6,373 nt of DNA. Source: Bacillota bacterium (lineage in GTDB: Bacteria > Bacillota > Clostridia > Lachnospirales > Lachnospiraceae). A model generated the notes under the pieces. The model was not told the DNA's origin, did no database searches, and was given only the letters and a program-made list of their open reading frames with translations. This document shows, piece after piece, positions 1 to 6,254 of the stretch. Each line of letters begins with the position of its first letter. Position 1 is the first letter of the stretch. The translations under genes were made by a program, and so were the position numbers. The DNA is taken from positions 1-6,373 of the forward strand of contig JAEYWQ010000018.1 of the NCBI GenBank assembly GCA_023428885.1. Direction: 5' to 3'.

Positions 1-218
1 GTACTCTTTTTTTCTTAAACAGAACATGCAGTCTAGATGTGAGCCTTGAAAATCAAAAGAAACAAATAAATGTAAAGATGATACTCGAGAATCTCTTTTT
101 ATTGGTGCGTTTCGCAATTACCTAATGGTAAATGTACTAATGGTATTATACCATATCAAATGTTTCCTGAATGTTAACATTTTGTGTTCACAAAGCACAT
201 GTACATATTACAGAATAA
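1..218. other. Intergenic stretch with no supported gene
   Basis: No reading frame with a credible start and ribosome binding site is visible on either strand. The stretch is AT-rich and holds short palindromes, including ATGGTA-TTA-TACCAT at 140-154 and AATGTTAACATT at 170-181, which could be protein-binding sites but have no clear target gene. A run of seven T at 7-13 could be the tail of a terminator whose stem lies outside the window; this cannot be tested here. Confidence 0.5.
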
Positions 219-235
219 AGTGTGCCTCGCACACT
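219..235. repeat. Short perfect hairpin AGTGTGC-CTC-GCACACT
   Basis: A 7-bp perfect stem (219-225 with 229-235) closes a 3-base loop. No T tract follows on either strand, so it is not a standard terminator. It is the first of three closely spaced hairpins (219-235, 262-301, 304-334) downstream of the minus-strand operon. It may be part of a dispersed intergenic repeat, which is inference only. Confidence 0.45.
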
Positions 236-261
236 CTCGCGACCAAAGATTTCTATTAGCC

Positions 262-301
262 TTGATTTATAGGAAATTCAGAGAATTTTCCTATAAATCA
301 A
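262..301. repeat. Long perfect palindrome (15-bp arms)
   Basis: The arms at 262-276 and 287-301 are exact reverse complements (TTGATTTATAGGAAA and its complement). The stem can extend inward with one bulged base, leaving a loop of about 3 bases. The palindrome lies directly beyond the operon terminator on the minus strand and shares bases with that terminator's T tract. A third copy of the half-site, TCCTATAAACCAA at 346-358, differs by one base from 289-301. Possible roles are a REP-like dispersed repeat, a back-up transcription or RNA-processing signal, or a protein-binding site. The sequence alone does not decide. Confidence 0.6.
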
Positions 302-334
302 AAAACACCATCAACTTCATGGGTTGATGGTGTT
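300..334 (-). terminator. Rho-independent terminator of the minus-strand operon
   Basis: On the minus strand a perfect 12-bp stem (334-323 with 315-304, AACACCATCAAC) closes a 7-base loop and is followed directly by six T (complement of 300-305). It begins 26 bases after the stop codon of the TIM-barrel gene and probably ends the transcript carrying the exporter, deacetylase and TIM-barrel genes. Confidence 0.9.
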
Positions 335-360
335 GCTTCTGGATATCCTATAAACCAACT

Positions 361-1206
361 TTACACATTTGCATATATCTTTTCAATGTAATTCTTTGAT
401 ATCAATGCATTCTCAGGAAGGGAATCTTCTAGTAACATATGAATAAAAGGTTTCTTTGTCTTTGCCAATTTCAATAGTAAGGCAAGGTTAAGTTCACCTT
501 CTCCCACCGTAACAGGACGGGATACGATATCCTTACCAGATACAATAAAGTCTTTGATATGAAGTACATCGATTTCTTCTCCCAACAAGTCAAAGGCTTC
601 TTCTATGATTTCATTCTGACGAGTATAGTTATCCACAGACATCACATTAGTTGCATCAAAGATAACACGTAGATTCGGAGAAGCAATGGCGTCTAATACT
701 TTACGAGTTCTTTTAATATCACACATAATATGCTTATACACTGGCTCAATCGCCATAATCACACCCATCTTCTCAGCATAACTAACAATTGGCTTTAAAT
801 TCTTGATAAAAATATTAAGTGCTTCCTCCGTATGATTTGCTGCTTCATATCGATACTCCACATTCACAGCTCCAGTTTCTGTTCCCACCATACCGCATCC
901 TAGTAAGGAAGCAAAACGAATATGAGCCTCGTAATTCTTTTGAATCTGCGCTAACTGAGCTTGGTCTGGATTCGCTAAATTCAGATAACAGCCAAGTACT
1001 GCCACATCCACCTTATTTCTAGAGAACACATCCTTCATATACAAGGCCATACCAGGAGTCATCGCTTCACGGTTTACATTAAACTCAGTGATTAATTTCT
1101 TTAACGCTAATTGGGTACAGCAAAATCCATTCTCAGCTATAGTCTCAATCGTACTTTCAAAGGGTAATTTCTTAACATCATGTGCACGTATACCTAATCT
1201 TAACAT
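361..1206 (-). CDS. Sugar phosphate isomerase/epimerase-like TIM-barrel protein
   Basis: This 281-residue protein fits the xylose-isomerase-like TIM-barrel / AP endonuclease 2 family (PF01261 type), in which a divalent metal assists isomerisation or epimerisation of sugars or sugar acids. Candidate metal ligands sit at the expected barrel positions: Glu154 (AIEP), Asp184 (FDATN), His216 (HIKD) and Glu260 (LLED). A GTETG loop lies at 108-112 and a VGEGELN stretch, typical of this family, at 234-240. No signal peptide is present, so it should be cytoplasmic. The ATG start has an AGAGGAAAG ribosome binding site 12 bases after the deacetylase stop, implying co-transcription; the 300-334 terminator follows. 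The substrate cannot be read from sequence. Family members also include inosose dehydratases and hydroxypyruvate isomerases, so the fold is secure and the reaction is not. Confidence 0.88.
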   Translation of the reverse strand: MLRLGIRAHDVKKLPFESTIETIAENGFCCTQLALKKLITEFNVNREAMTPGMALYMKDVFSRNKVDVAVLGCYLNLANPDQAQLAQIQKNYEAHIRFASLLGCGMVGTETGAVNVEYRYEAANHTEEALNIFIKNLKPIVSYAEKMGVIMAIEPVYKHIMCDIKRTRKVLDAIASPNLRVIFDATNVMSVDNYTRQNEIIEEAFDLLGEEIDVLHIKDFIVSGKDIVSRPVTVGEGELNLALLLKLAKTKKPFIHMLLEDSLPENALISKNYIEKIYANV

Positions 1207-1218
1207 AACTTTCCTCTC

Positions 1219-2019
1219 TTATATCAAATGTTTTGTTTCTCCACCACGTATCTCTAGCGGTATGTCGTAGACCGTAATCCAAACTGACATTGCAGAAGGA
1301 TTATGTACCATATCGCAGGCTGCCGAAAACTGTAATCTATTTGCAGCATCCAGATAATCCATAATTTCAATATTGGTTGCATACCAGATGTCTGGCTGAT
1401 TGGACACCATCTGACAGAATTCTTCTATTAACTCCCAATTATTATCACGGGTGAACTCATAACTATGGCCCCAAACATACATCATATAAAGATATTGAGA
1501 TTTCTTTGTTTCGATAAAACTATTACCTAATTCCATTAACTTATGATTATGATGGCAAGTGGCTTTCCACTCATAAGGGTCGCTAGGCATATCATAGTTT
1601 TCTGAATTTCCAACAATTCTTGAATAGCGAATTCCTAATCCAGGAAGTAAAGCCTTCAACTTCTCATCATAAGAACCGTTCGGATAAGATAAGCCTCTCA
1701 CCGGATAGCCTACTAAACTCTCTAACCCTTCCCGATCCTTAAGAATCTCATTCACCATCATCGTAGAAGGAATTCTAGCAATGGTTGGATGGGTCATTGT
1801 ATGTGCAGCAACTTCATGACCTTGATATAATTCTTTAATTTCATTGGAGTCAATTCGAATATCCTGATGCATTAAGCCGTAATTTAAATGAAAGGTTCCT
1901 TTGATCTTATATCGATTAAAAATCTCTATCAATCTACGATCTTCTTGTTTCCCGTCATCATAACTCATTGTTAAAACTTTATTTGCACCGTTAGGAAAAC
2001 AGCTATAAATTTTTACCAT
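1219..2019 (-). CDS. Polysaccharide deacetylase family protein (NodB/CE4-like), no signal peptide
   Basis: The NodB homology fold is indicated by conserved motifs, numbered from a possible TTG at 2052: YDDG at 31-34 (motif 1, catalytic base and metal Asp), HTMTHP at 84-89 (motif 2, metal His84 and His88), RGLSYPNG at 119-126 (motif 3) and WGHSYEF at 194-200. Family enzymes remove N- or O-acetyl groups from glycans. There is no signal peptide or membrane anchor, unlike the secreted peptidoglycan and chitin deacetylases, so an intracellular small or soluble substrate is more likely. The frame stays open up to a TTG at 2050-2052 that abuts the exporter stop, but the nearest GAGGG is about 14 bases from that TTG. 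The ATG at 2017-2019 has GGAAG 5 bases upstream and begins MVKIYSCFPNG, so I prefer it (266 aa; subtract 11 from the residue numbers). The tail of about 45 residues after the NodB domain has no assigned role. Confidence 0.87.
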   Translation of the reverse strand: MVKIYSCFPNGANKVLTMSYDDGKQEDRRLIEIFNRYKIKGTFHLNYGLMHQDIRIDSNEIKELYQGHEVAAHTMTHPTIARIPSTMMVNEILKDREGLESLVGYPVRGLSYPNGSYDEKLKALLPGLGIRYSRIVGNSENYDMPSDPYEWKATCHHNHKLMELGNSFIETKKSQYLYMMYVWGHSYEFTRDNNWELIEEFCQMVSNQPDIWYATNIEIMDYLDAANRLQFSAACDMVHNPSAMSVWITVYDIPLEIRGGETKHLI

Positions 2020-2052
2020 TCTTTCTTCCGACCTTTCTATGCTTTTATTCAA

Positions 2053-3852
2053 TTAATTTTGTAATTCCCTCATCTGATAGAATTCTCCCTTGAGTGCCAT
2101 AAGTTCATCAAAGGTACCATATTCTTTACACACCCCACCATTCATAACCGCAATCTTGTCTGCATTCCGAATCGTAGATAATCGGTGGGCAACAATGAAG
2201 GTTGTTCTATCCTTCGTCAAGTTTGCCAAAGCATTCTGAATTTCTTTTTCTGAGATACTATCCAAAGCTGATGTAGCTTCGTCTAACACGATAACTCTAG
2301 GGTCTCGAATTAGGGCTCTGGCAATGGAGATTCGCTGGCGCTGACCACCGCTTAAGGTCCCACCATGTTCCCCCACCAAAGTATCCAGCCCGTCTGGTAA
2401 ACTTTCAATAAAGCTTGAGAGATTTGCTGCATCCAGAGCTTCTTTTAATTTCTTTTCACTCACGGAAGGCATTCCGTAAGTAATATTATCTCGTATTGTT
2501 CCTGAGAAAAGGATGGAATTCTGGGGAACTACTGCAAGATGCCTACGATAACTACGTAGATTAATCTCACTTAAATCTTGCCCATCCAATAAGATCTGAC
2601 CTTGATTTACTTGCATAAATCCAATCACAAGGTTCAATATCGTTGTTTTACCTGCTCCAGATTCACCTACCAAAGCAATAGTCTCTCCTTTTTTAACCTT
2701 TAAATTTAGACCTGTAAGCACTGGTTTCGCATCATCATACGCAAATTCCACATCTCTAAATTCGAATTCGCCCTTAACTTTTGTTAAGACCTTCTTGCCT
2801 TTGTCATTTTCAATATCATCGGCAAGTAAAACTTCACCAACTGAATTGACAGACTCTAGTCCTTTTGATATTACAGGTAAAAGGTTGATAAAGGAAGAAA
2901 CCTGGTTAACAACAGTTGCAAAATAGGCTTGATACAAGGTAATATCTCCAACTAAGATTCTTCCTTTGAAAGCTAGATAACCTGTAAAACCAAGACATAA
3001 AATCTGGAAGATTTGAAAAATCACCCAACTGACCGCACCGAAATTGGCTTGTACAATATCTAAACGATACCCCTTCTCAGCCACAAGGTTTAACTGCTCC
3101 TCCATCTTCAGAATTTCTTCATGCTCCAGTGCATGAGCACGAGTTACTGGAATGAGTTCTACCATTTCCATAACTCTAGCTGAGGTCTCTTCCATCTCCT
3201 TACGAAACTCAGAGTTTGTTTTCTTTATCTTAGACTTAAATGCTACAACTGTAGTACCAGCGATAGGGCCAGAGATTAAGAAGAACAAGAATACCACCCA
3301 GCTCTTACTAATTGTTACAGATAAGGCTACAATTAGGTTCAATACAATGTTAAGCATGTTCAAGAATAATTGCTGTGATAAGGTTTCAATAGCTTCCACA
3401 TCACGCATGATCTTGGATTGTAAACGACCAGATTGCATTTCTTTATGATATGTAATCGACAATTGCTGAAGCTTTCGCACCATAGCACCACGCAAGCCAG
3501 CTTCCACATATCGAACTGCCTTACTACGATTCTTAGTATACAGATAATTCATTGGCAAATTAATCAGGACTAAAATCAATATAATCACTATATTTAGAGT
3601 AATCCCATTCATTCCACTCTTCTTTTTGTCCATCGCAATATTAATAATATTTGCTGTGACAATTGGTAATACCCAAACGCATGCATGCTTAAGGGCAAAG
3701 AATATGCCTGATAGAATAAACTTGTGATAATGTCCTTTATATAAGCCTGTCAAAATTTTGAGTGGCTTATGCCTATTGTTACCATAACAATTAATAAATG
3801 CTTCTTCCACCTTCGAATAGTCATCTAAACTATGAAGTTCTTCTGCTTCCAT
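2053..3852 (-). CDS. ABC transporter, fused membrane and ATPase domains (exporter type)
   Basis: This 599-residue half-transporter has six hydrophobic segments near 46-70, 86-106, 162-182, 184-205, 272-295 and 305-327, then a nucleotide-binding domain from about 361. The ATPase motifs are all intact: A-loop Tyr372, Walker A GESGAGKTT at 396-404, Q-loop Gln444, signature LSGGQ at 500-504, Walker B IVLDE at 521-525 with catalytic Glu525, D-loop SALD at 528-531 and switch His556. The length and fusion order match MsbA/LmrA-type exporters, which work as dimers. No partner half-transporter is nearby, so a homodimer is likely. The ATG has a GGAGGA site 10 bases upstream. The stop is 33 bases from the preferred deacetylase start, so the genes are probably co-transcribed. 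No peptidase or substrate-specific domain is present, so the cargo (lipid, drug, peptide or glycan) is unknown. Confidence 0.95.
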   Translation of the reverse strand: MEAEELHSLDDYSKVEEAFINCYGNNRHKPLKILTGLYKGHYHKFILSGIFFALKHACVWVLPIVTANIINIAMDKKKSGMNGITLNIVIILILVLINLPMNYLYTKNRSKAVRYVEAGLRGAMVRKLQQLSITYHKEMQSGRLQSKIMRDVEAIETLSQQLFLNMLNIVLNLIVALSVTISKSWVVFLFFLISGPIAGTTVVAFKSKIKKTNSEFRKEMEETSARVMEMVELIPVTRAHALEHEEILKMEEQLNLVAEKGYRLDIVQANFGAVSWVIFQIFQILCLGFTGYLAFKGRILVGDITLYQAYFATVVNQVSSFINLLPVISKGLESVNSVGEVLLADDIENDKGKKVLTKVKGEFEFRDVEFAYDDAKPVLTGLNLKVKKGETIALVGESGAGKTTILNLVIGFMQVNQGQILLDGQDLSEINLRSYRRHLAVVPQNSILFSGTIRDNITYGMPSVSEKKLKEALDAANLSSFIESLPDGLDTLVGEHGGTLSGGQRQRISIARALIRDPRVIVLDEATSALDSISEKEIQNALANLTKDRTTFIVAHRLSTIRNADKIAVMNGGVCKEYGTFDELMALKGEFYQMRELQN

Positions 3853-3924
3853 ATCGATATATTCCTCCGCTTATGTATATCCTAGGTTGTCAATTAAGGA
3901 TAATATTTAAAGATAAGATTTAAA

Positions 3925-3930
3925 ATTATA
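3925..3930 (-). promoter_or_regulatory. Possible -10 box (TATAAT) for the exporter operon
   Basis: A perfect TATAAT lies on the minus strand about 72 bases before the exporter ATG, which would give a leader of about 65 bases. No good -35 hexamer is found at 16-18 bases; AATCTT sits at 17. The box directly follows the 3' arm of the 3934-3980 hairpin, so terminator-like and promoter signals overlap. In such AT-rich DNA a chance TATAAT is quite possible. Confidence 0.3.
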
Positions 3931-3933
3931 CAA

Positions 3934-3980
3934 GAGCATTCAAAGGTAAGATTAACTTTCAACCTTGCGCATGAATGCTC
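3934..3980 (-). terminator. Interrupted hairpin after the small-protein gene, weak terminator
   Basis: Arms GAGCATTCA (minus 3980-3972) and TGAATGCTC (3942-3934) form a perfect 9-bp stem. Beyond a 5-base one-sided bulge, AAGGT/ACCTT (3966-3962 with 3947-3943) adds 5 bp around a 14-base loop. What follows on the minus strand is TTGTATAATTTT, which is T-rich but broken. It begins 27 bases after the stop of the 97-residue gene. It could end that transcript, or be an operator or attenuator ahead of the exporter gene. Confidence 0.45.
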
Positions 3981-4007
3981 AGTTGTTCCTTTAGTTACTA
4001 CAATAAA

Positions 4008-4301
4008 TTACTTTTTGGGCTTAGAGTTATCTTTGTCTATGATCGAATGATACATATCACGAGTCTTGTTAATGGCCTGATCAGTCATTTTTTCAGCTTT
4101 ATATCCGGCTGATTGGTTGGAATAGTAGATATCCTTACCTGCATCATCAGACTTGTCTTCCATTCGGTCACACTTGTCCTCGGAAACTCCCACCTTTCTT
4201 GCAACTTTACTAATGGCTTCTCCACCAACTTTTGTAGCAACCCCACTAGCTTTGACAACTTCTTTTGTAATATTCTTCATAGTCTTACCAACCTTGGTCA
4301 T
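4008..4301 (-). CDS. Small charged protein of unknown function
   Basis: I do not recognise a family for this 97-residue protein. Residues 1-38 are lysine-rich with regularly spaced Ala, Gly and Val, consistent with an amphipathic helix. Residues 41-57 are acidic with the only cysteine, Cys44. Residues 67-90 could form another helix, and the tail ends KPKK. There is no signal peptide or membrane segment. The composition (small, hydrophilic, low in aromatics) resembles stress-type or surface-associating small proteins, but that is only an impression. The ATG is well supported by AAGGAAGG with a 6-base spacer. The gene is codirectional with the GNAT gene 107 bases upstream, with no terminator-like hairpin between them, and is followed by the 3934-3980 hairpin. 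Confidence 0.72.
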   Translation of the reverse strand: MTKVGKTMKNITKEVVKASGVATKVGGEAISKVARKVGVSEDKCDRMEDKSDDAGKDIYYSNQSAGYKAEKMTDQAINKTRDMYHSIIDKDNSKPKK

Positions 4302-4408
4302 ATGCTACCTTCCTTACTTAAGATAAACTTATATGTCAAGATTAGTATTCACCTATCCTAGTAGAATCATGCGTCAAAGTCCTTGATTACAACTGTCTGG
4401 CTAGAGAT

Positions 4409-4975
4409 TCATCTCATTCTCTCATCTTCCAACACTGCTTTTGATTTCATTCTTTGATAATCAATGGCGTTTAAAGCATAATAATTCACATTATAATGAT
4501 GATTTCCTTTATGAAATGATCTCATGGTACCCTCACATAAGAATCCACATTTGTTTAAGACTTTACTGCTAGCCTTATTTCCCTCAAGGATGCGGACCTC
4601 GATTCTCTTCATTTTACGCAGATCAAACGCAAACTTTAAGAGTCCCCTAACAATCTCAGTACCATATCCTTGATTCCAATATTGTGGGAGTAGATGACAC
4701 TCTAAGATACCTCGATGAATTCGCTCATTATAATCAATAATACCGCATTCTCCAATAAATTCATTCGTTGATTTAAGAAATAGAGCCATAGCTACATACT
4801 TCCCACTTTTACGCCGCTTAATTAACTCATGTAGTTCTACTTTCGCTTCTTCCATATCGTTGATCGGGTCTAACATCGAATTATTCCAGACGATACTGTT
4901 TGACTTCAAACGATAGAAATTCTCTAAATCGTCTACGGTATAATCTTTTAACACTAATCTTTTAGTTCGAATCAA
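4409..4975 (-). CDS. GNAT acetyltransferase, RimJ/RimL-like (Acetyltransf_3)
   Basis: This 188-residue single-domain enzyme has the normal length for the RimJ/RimL subgroup, which transfers acetyl from acetyl-CoA to protein N-termini or small amines. It opens with the typical TKRLVLKDYTVDDLE pattern at 4-18. The acetyl-CoA pyrophosphate loop is QGYGTE at 102-107, preceded by LPQYWN. The second cofactor and substrate region is EGNKASSKVLNKCGF at 131-145, followed by EGTMR at 148-152. The start is TTG (4973-4975): GGAG lies 7 bases upstream and the next in-frame ATG is Met34, inside the fold, so TTG is the credible start. The target is unknown; ribosomal proteins, antibiotics and polyamines are all possible for this family. 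No clear terminator follows. Confidence 0.9.
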   Translation of the reverse strand: MIRTKRLVLKDYTVDDLENFYRLKSNSIVWNNSMLDPINDMEEAKVELHELIKRRKSGKYVAMALFLKSTNEFIGECGIIDYNERIHRGILECHLLPQYWNQGYGTEIVRGLLKFAFDLRKMKRIEVRILEGNKASSKVLNKCGFLCEGTMRSFHKGNHHYNVNYYALNAIDYQRMKSKAVLEDERMR

Positions 4976-5262
4976 GATATCACTCCATTTCTACAAGCTA
5001 ACATTTCGTTGTATGGATAGAATCAATTCTTAATAACTATTTATTTTATCCACTCTACATGCATTGACATCCTCACATACCCACTATTTTCATCCTTCGC
5101 ATCCAGATTATCTTATATTATATATTATAATAAAACTAATTCTTAATTACTACAGCTTTCTTCCGTAATTGATACATATATCGCACAATTTTTCTGTATT
5201 CGTCACACATCCCCCCACATCCCCACTCTCATCACTACTCATATTCTGCGACATTAACTTTT
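4976..5262. other. AT-rich gap without a supported gene
   Basis: The stretch lies between the start of the minus-strand GNAT gene and the transposase remnant. It contains a very AT-rich patch near 5112-5135, two copies of an AATTCTTAAT sequence (near 5033 and 5139), and a C-rich patch near 5212-5225. No reading frame with a ribosome binding site is visible. The minus-strand GNAT promoter should lie here, but I see no convincing -35/-10 pair. Confidence 0.5.
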
Positions 5263-5361
5263 GGATGCTCTTCATCTATGGATAAACTTAATGGAGTAGC
5301 TACGAAATACCTTAACAATTACCTTATATGGCATAAATGGTATGACAATTTGGGGCACTAA
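5263..5361 (+). pseudogene. Remnant of transposase C-terminus (IS1595/ISXO2-type)
   Basis: From 5278 the plus strand reads MDKLNGVATKYLNNYLIWH, then KWYDNLGH, and stops at 5359-5361. The NGVATKYLNNYLIW pattern is what I recall from the extreme C-terminus of ISXO2-like (IS1595 family) transposases, where it follows an LHS...LK...F segment. Just upstream, in a different frame (5264-5275), the codons read DALH, which may be the broken LHS segment. That suggests an internal deletion plus a frameshift. The DDE catalytic core is absent, and I see no terminal inverted repeats around it. It has no ribosome binding site and is unlikely to be expressed. The family call is from memory of the motif. Confidence 0.6.
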
Positions 5362-5447
5362 AATTCATATGGTAAAATCAAGATAAATGATGTAGTATTA
5401 CTTGTGAAATCAATAAGTATTTGCTTGTATTAGAATTATAAAGCTTC

Positions 5448-5453
5448 AGGAGG
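5448..5453 (+). promoter_or_regulatory. Near-ideal ribosome binding site AGGAGG
   Basis: AGGAGG lies 7 bases upstream of the ATG at 5461, which opens only a 9-codon frame. It is the strongest Shine-Dalgarno sequence in the window, stronger than the AAGGAG used by the GNAT gene that follows, which argues that translation begins here. Confidence 0.7.
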
Positions 5454-5460
5454 TAATAGC

Positions 5461-5490
5461 ATGGTAAAATTAAGAAGAAAGTACATCTAA
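5461..5490 (+). CDS. Possible 9-residue leader peptide (MVKLRRKYI) upstream of GNAT gene
   Basis: An ATG placed exactly behind AGGAGG opens a 9-codon frame ending in TAA, 33 bases before the GNAT start at 5524. The peptide is strongly basic (Lys3, Arg5, Arg6, Lys7). Short leader frames of this kind are known to control some antibiotic-resistance and amino-acid genes through ribosome stalling. Here I see only a weak ACTC/GAGT pairing (5497-5500 with 5514-5517) that could cover the GNAT ribosome binding site, and no clear attenuator. It may instead be the surviving 5' end of a gene lost by deletion. Confidence 0.45.
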   Translation: MVKLRRKYI

Positions 5491-5523
5491 GTAATTGACT
5501 CGATAATTGAAAGGAGTATTCTG

Positions 5524-5937
5524 ATGAACTTTGAATTGAAAGAAAATGTTATGCCTTGCCTAAATGACTTAATAGCATTGTACAATGATGTTGGGTGGAG
5601 TAATTATACTAATAATACTGATATGCTTCAAAAAGCGTATGATAATTCCCTATTAATTATTACTGCTTGGTGTAATGAAAAACTACTTGGTGCAATACGT
5701 ATTGTAGGTGATGGTTTTTCAATTATTTACGTACAAGACATCGTAGTATTAAGAGCCTATCAGCATTTGGGTATTGGCTCAAAACTTATTACGGAAGCGA
5801 TGAACAAGTATAAAGACGTATATCAAAAAGTTCTTTTAACTGATAATGAGCCTAATACAAAAGCCTTTTACGAAAAAATGGGGTTTGTAACCTGTGATAA
5901 GTACGGATGTGTTTCCTTTGTACAGTATACGATGTAA
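5524..5937 (+). CDS. Small GNAT family N-acetyltransferase
   Basis: This 137-residue protein is one complete GNAT domain of the Acetyltransf_1/10 type. The N-terminal YNDVGWSNYT at 20-29 is typical of a widespread but mostly uncharacterised small-GNAT group. Strand 4, VQDIVVL at 70-76, leads into the acetyl-CoA loop QHLGIGSKL at 80-88 (Q/R-x-x-G-x-G/A pattern). NTKAFYEKMGF at 111-121 is the usual C-terminal cofactor and catalytic region, with Tyr116 a possible general acid by family analogy. The ATG has AAGGAG 7 bases upstream. It is preceded by a short leader frame and followed by its own terminator, so it probably forms a single-gene transcript. The acceptor substrate is unknown. The protein is not a close relative of the RimL-like enzyme on the other strand. 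Confidence 0.92.
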   Translation: MNFELKENVMPCLNDLIALYNDVGWSNYTNNTDMLQKAYDNSLLIITAWCNEKLLGAIRIVGDGFSIIYVQDIVVLRAYQHLGIGSKLITEAMNKYKDVYQKVLLTDNEPNTKAFYEKMGFVTCDKYGCVSFVQYTM

Positions 5938-5941
5938 AATT

Positions 5942-5974
5942 AGTGAGCAGAGTGTTTTTTCTCTGCTCACTTTT
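5942..5974 (+). terminator. Rho-independent terminator of the plus-strand GNAT gene
   Basis: A perfect 11-bp stem AGTGAGCAGAG (5942-5952 with 5961-5971) closes an 8-base T-rich loop and runs into TTTT. It starts 4 bases after the GNAT stop codon. The T tail is short but the position and stem make the call good. Confidence 0.87.
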
Positions 5975-6006
5975 AACCAAAAAATCAACAATAAGTTGTG
6001 ACAGAT

Positions 6007-6125
6007 CCTTGTCTTTTTGTTTTTGTTTTTGTCTTTTTTATTTTTGTCTTTTTTGTCTTTGTCTTCTTTGTTTTATCTTTTTGGTCTTTGTATTTTATGT
6101 ATTTTATGTCTTCTTTGTCTTATTT
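6007..6125 (+). repeat. T-rich low-complexity tract of GTCTTTTT/GTTTTT-type units
   Basis: About 120 bases are made of irregular GTCTTTT and GTTTTT units with almost no A until a tandem TATTTTATG pair at 6091-6099 and 6100-6108. The opposite strand is correspondingly purine-rich. Plus-strand frames through it would encode only Phe, Cys, Val and Leu runs and lack a ribosome binding site, so I do not regard it as coding. It could arise from replication slippage. Whether it has a role is not visible. Confidence 0.8.
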
Positions 6126-6254
6126 CAATAACAGAAAAATAGATCCCATCTTAGAAACTCAGACAGCGCAGTCAACGTAGAATATGATATCATTTGTATT
6201 CACTCCCTATGAAGCGAATTTAGAAATTCTTAGGGTTATTCCCTCTATCAGGGG

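Noticed and set aside
819..1270. Plus-strand open frames opposite the TIM-barrel gene
   Set aside because: They are antisense to a well-supported gene and have no ribosome binding site or recognisable protein pattern.
3152..3448. 98-codon plus-strand frame opposite the exporter gene
   Set aside because: Antisense shadow of the transmembrane domain coding region, with no supporting signals.
4334..4339. TTGACA on the minus strand as a -35 box for the small-protein gene
   Set aside because: The hexamer 17 bases downstream is TAAGGA, a poor -10, and it would overlap the ribosome binding site.
4113..4361. 82-codon plus-strand frame opposite the small charged protein
   Set aside because: The minus-strand frame has an excellent ribosome binding site and sensible composition; the plus-strand frame has neither.
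5150..5254. 34-codon minus-strand frame beginning MSQNMSSDES
   Set aside because: No ribosome binding site precedes it, the start lies beside the transposase remnant, and the composition follows the local C-rich patch.
5350..5378. TTGGGG and TAAAAT with 17-base spacing as a promoter for the leader frame and GNAT gene
   Set aside because: The -10 is good but only three -35 positions match; it overlaps the transposase remnant and is not strong enough to annotate.
5907..6180. Plus-strand reading frames of 60-74 codons through the T-rich tract
   Set aside because: They consist of Phe/Cys/Leu/Val runs forced by low-complexity DNA, lack ribosome binding sites, and begin inside the GNAT gene or after its terminator.
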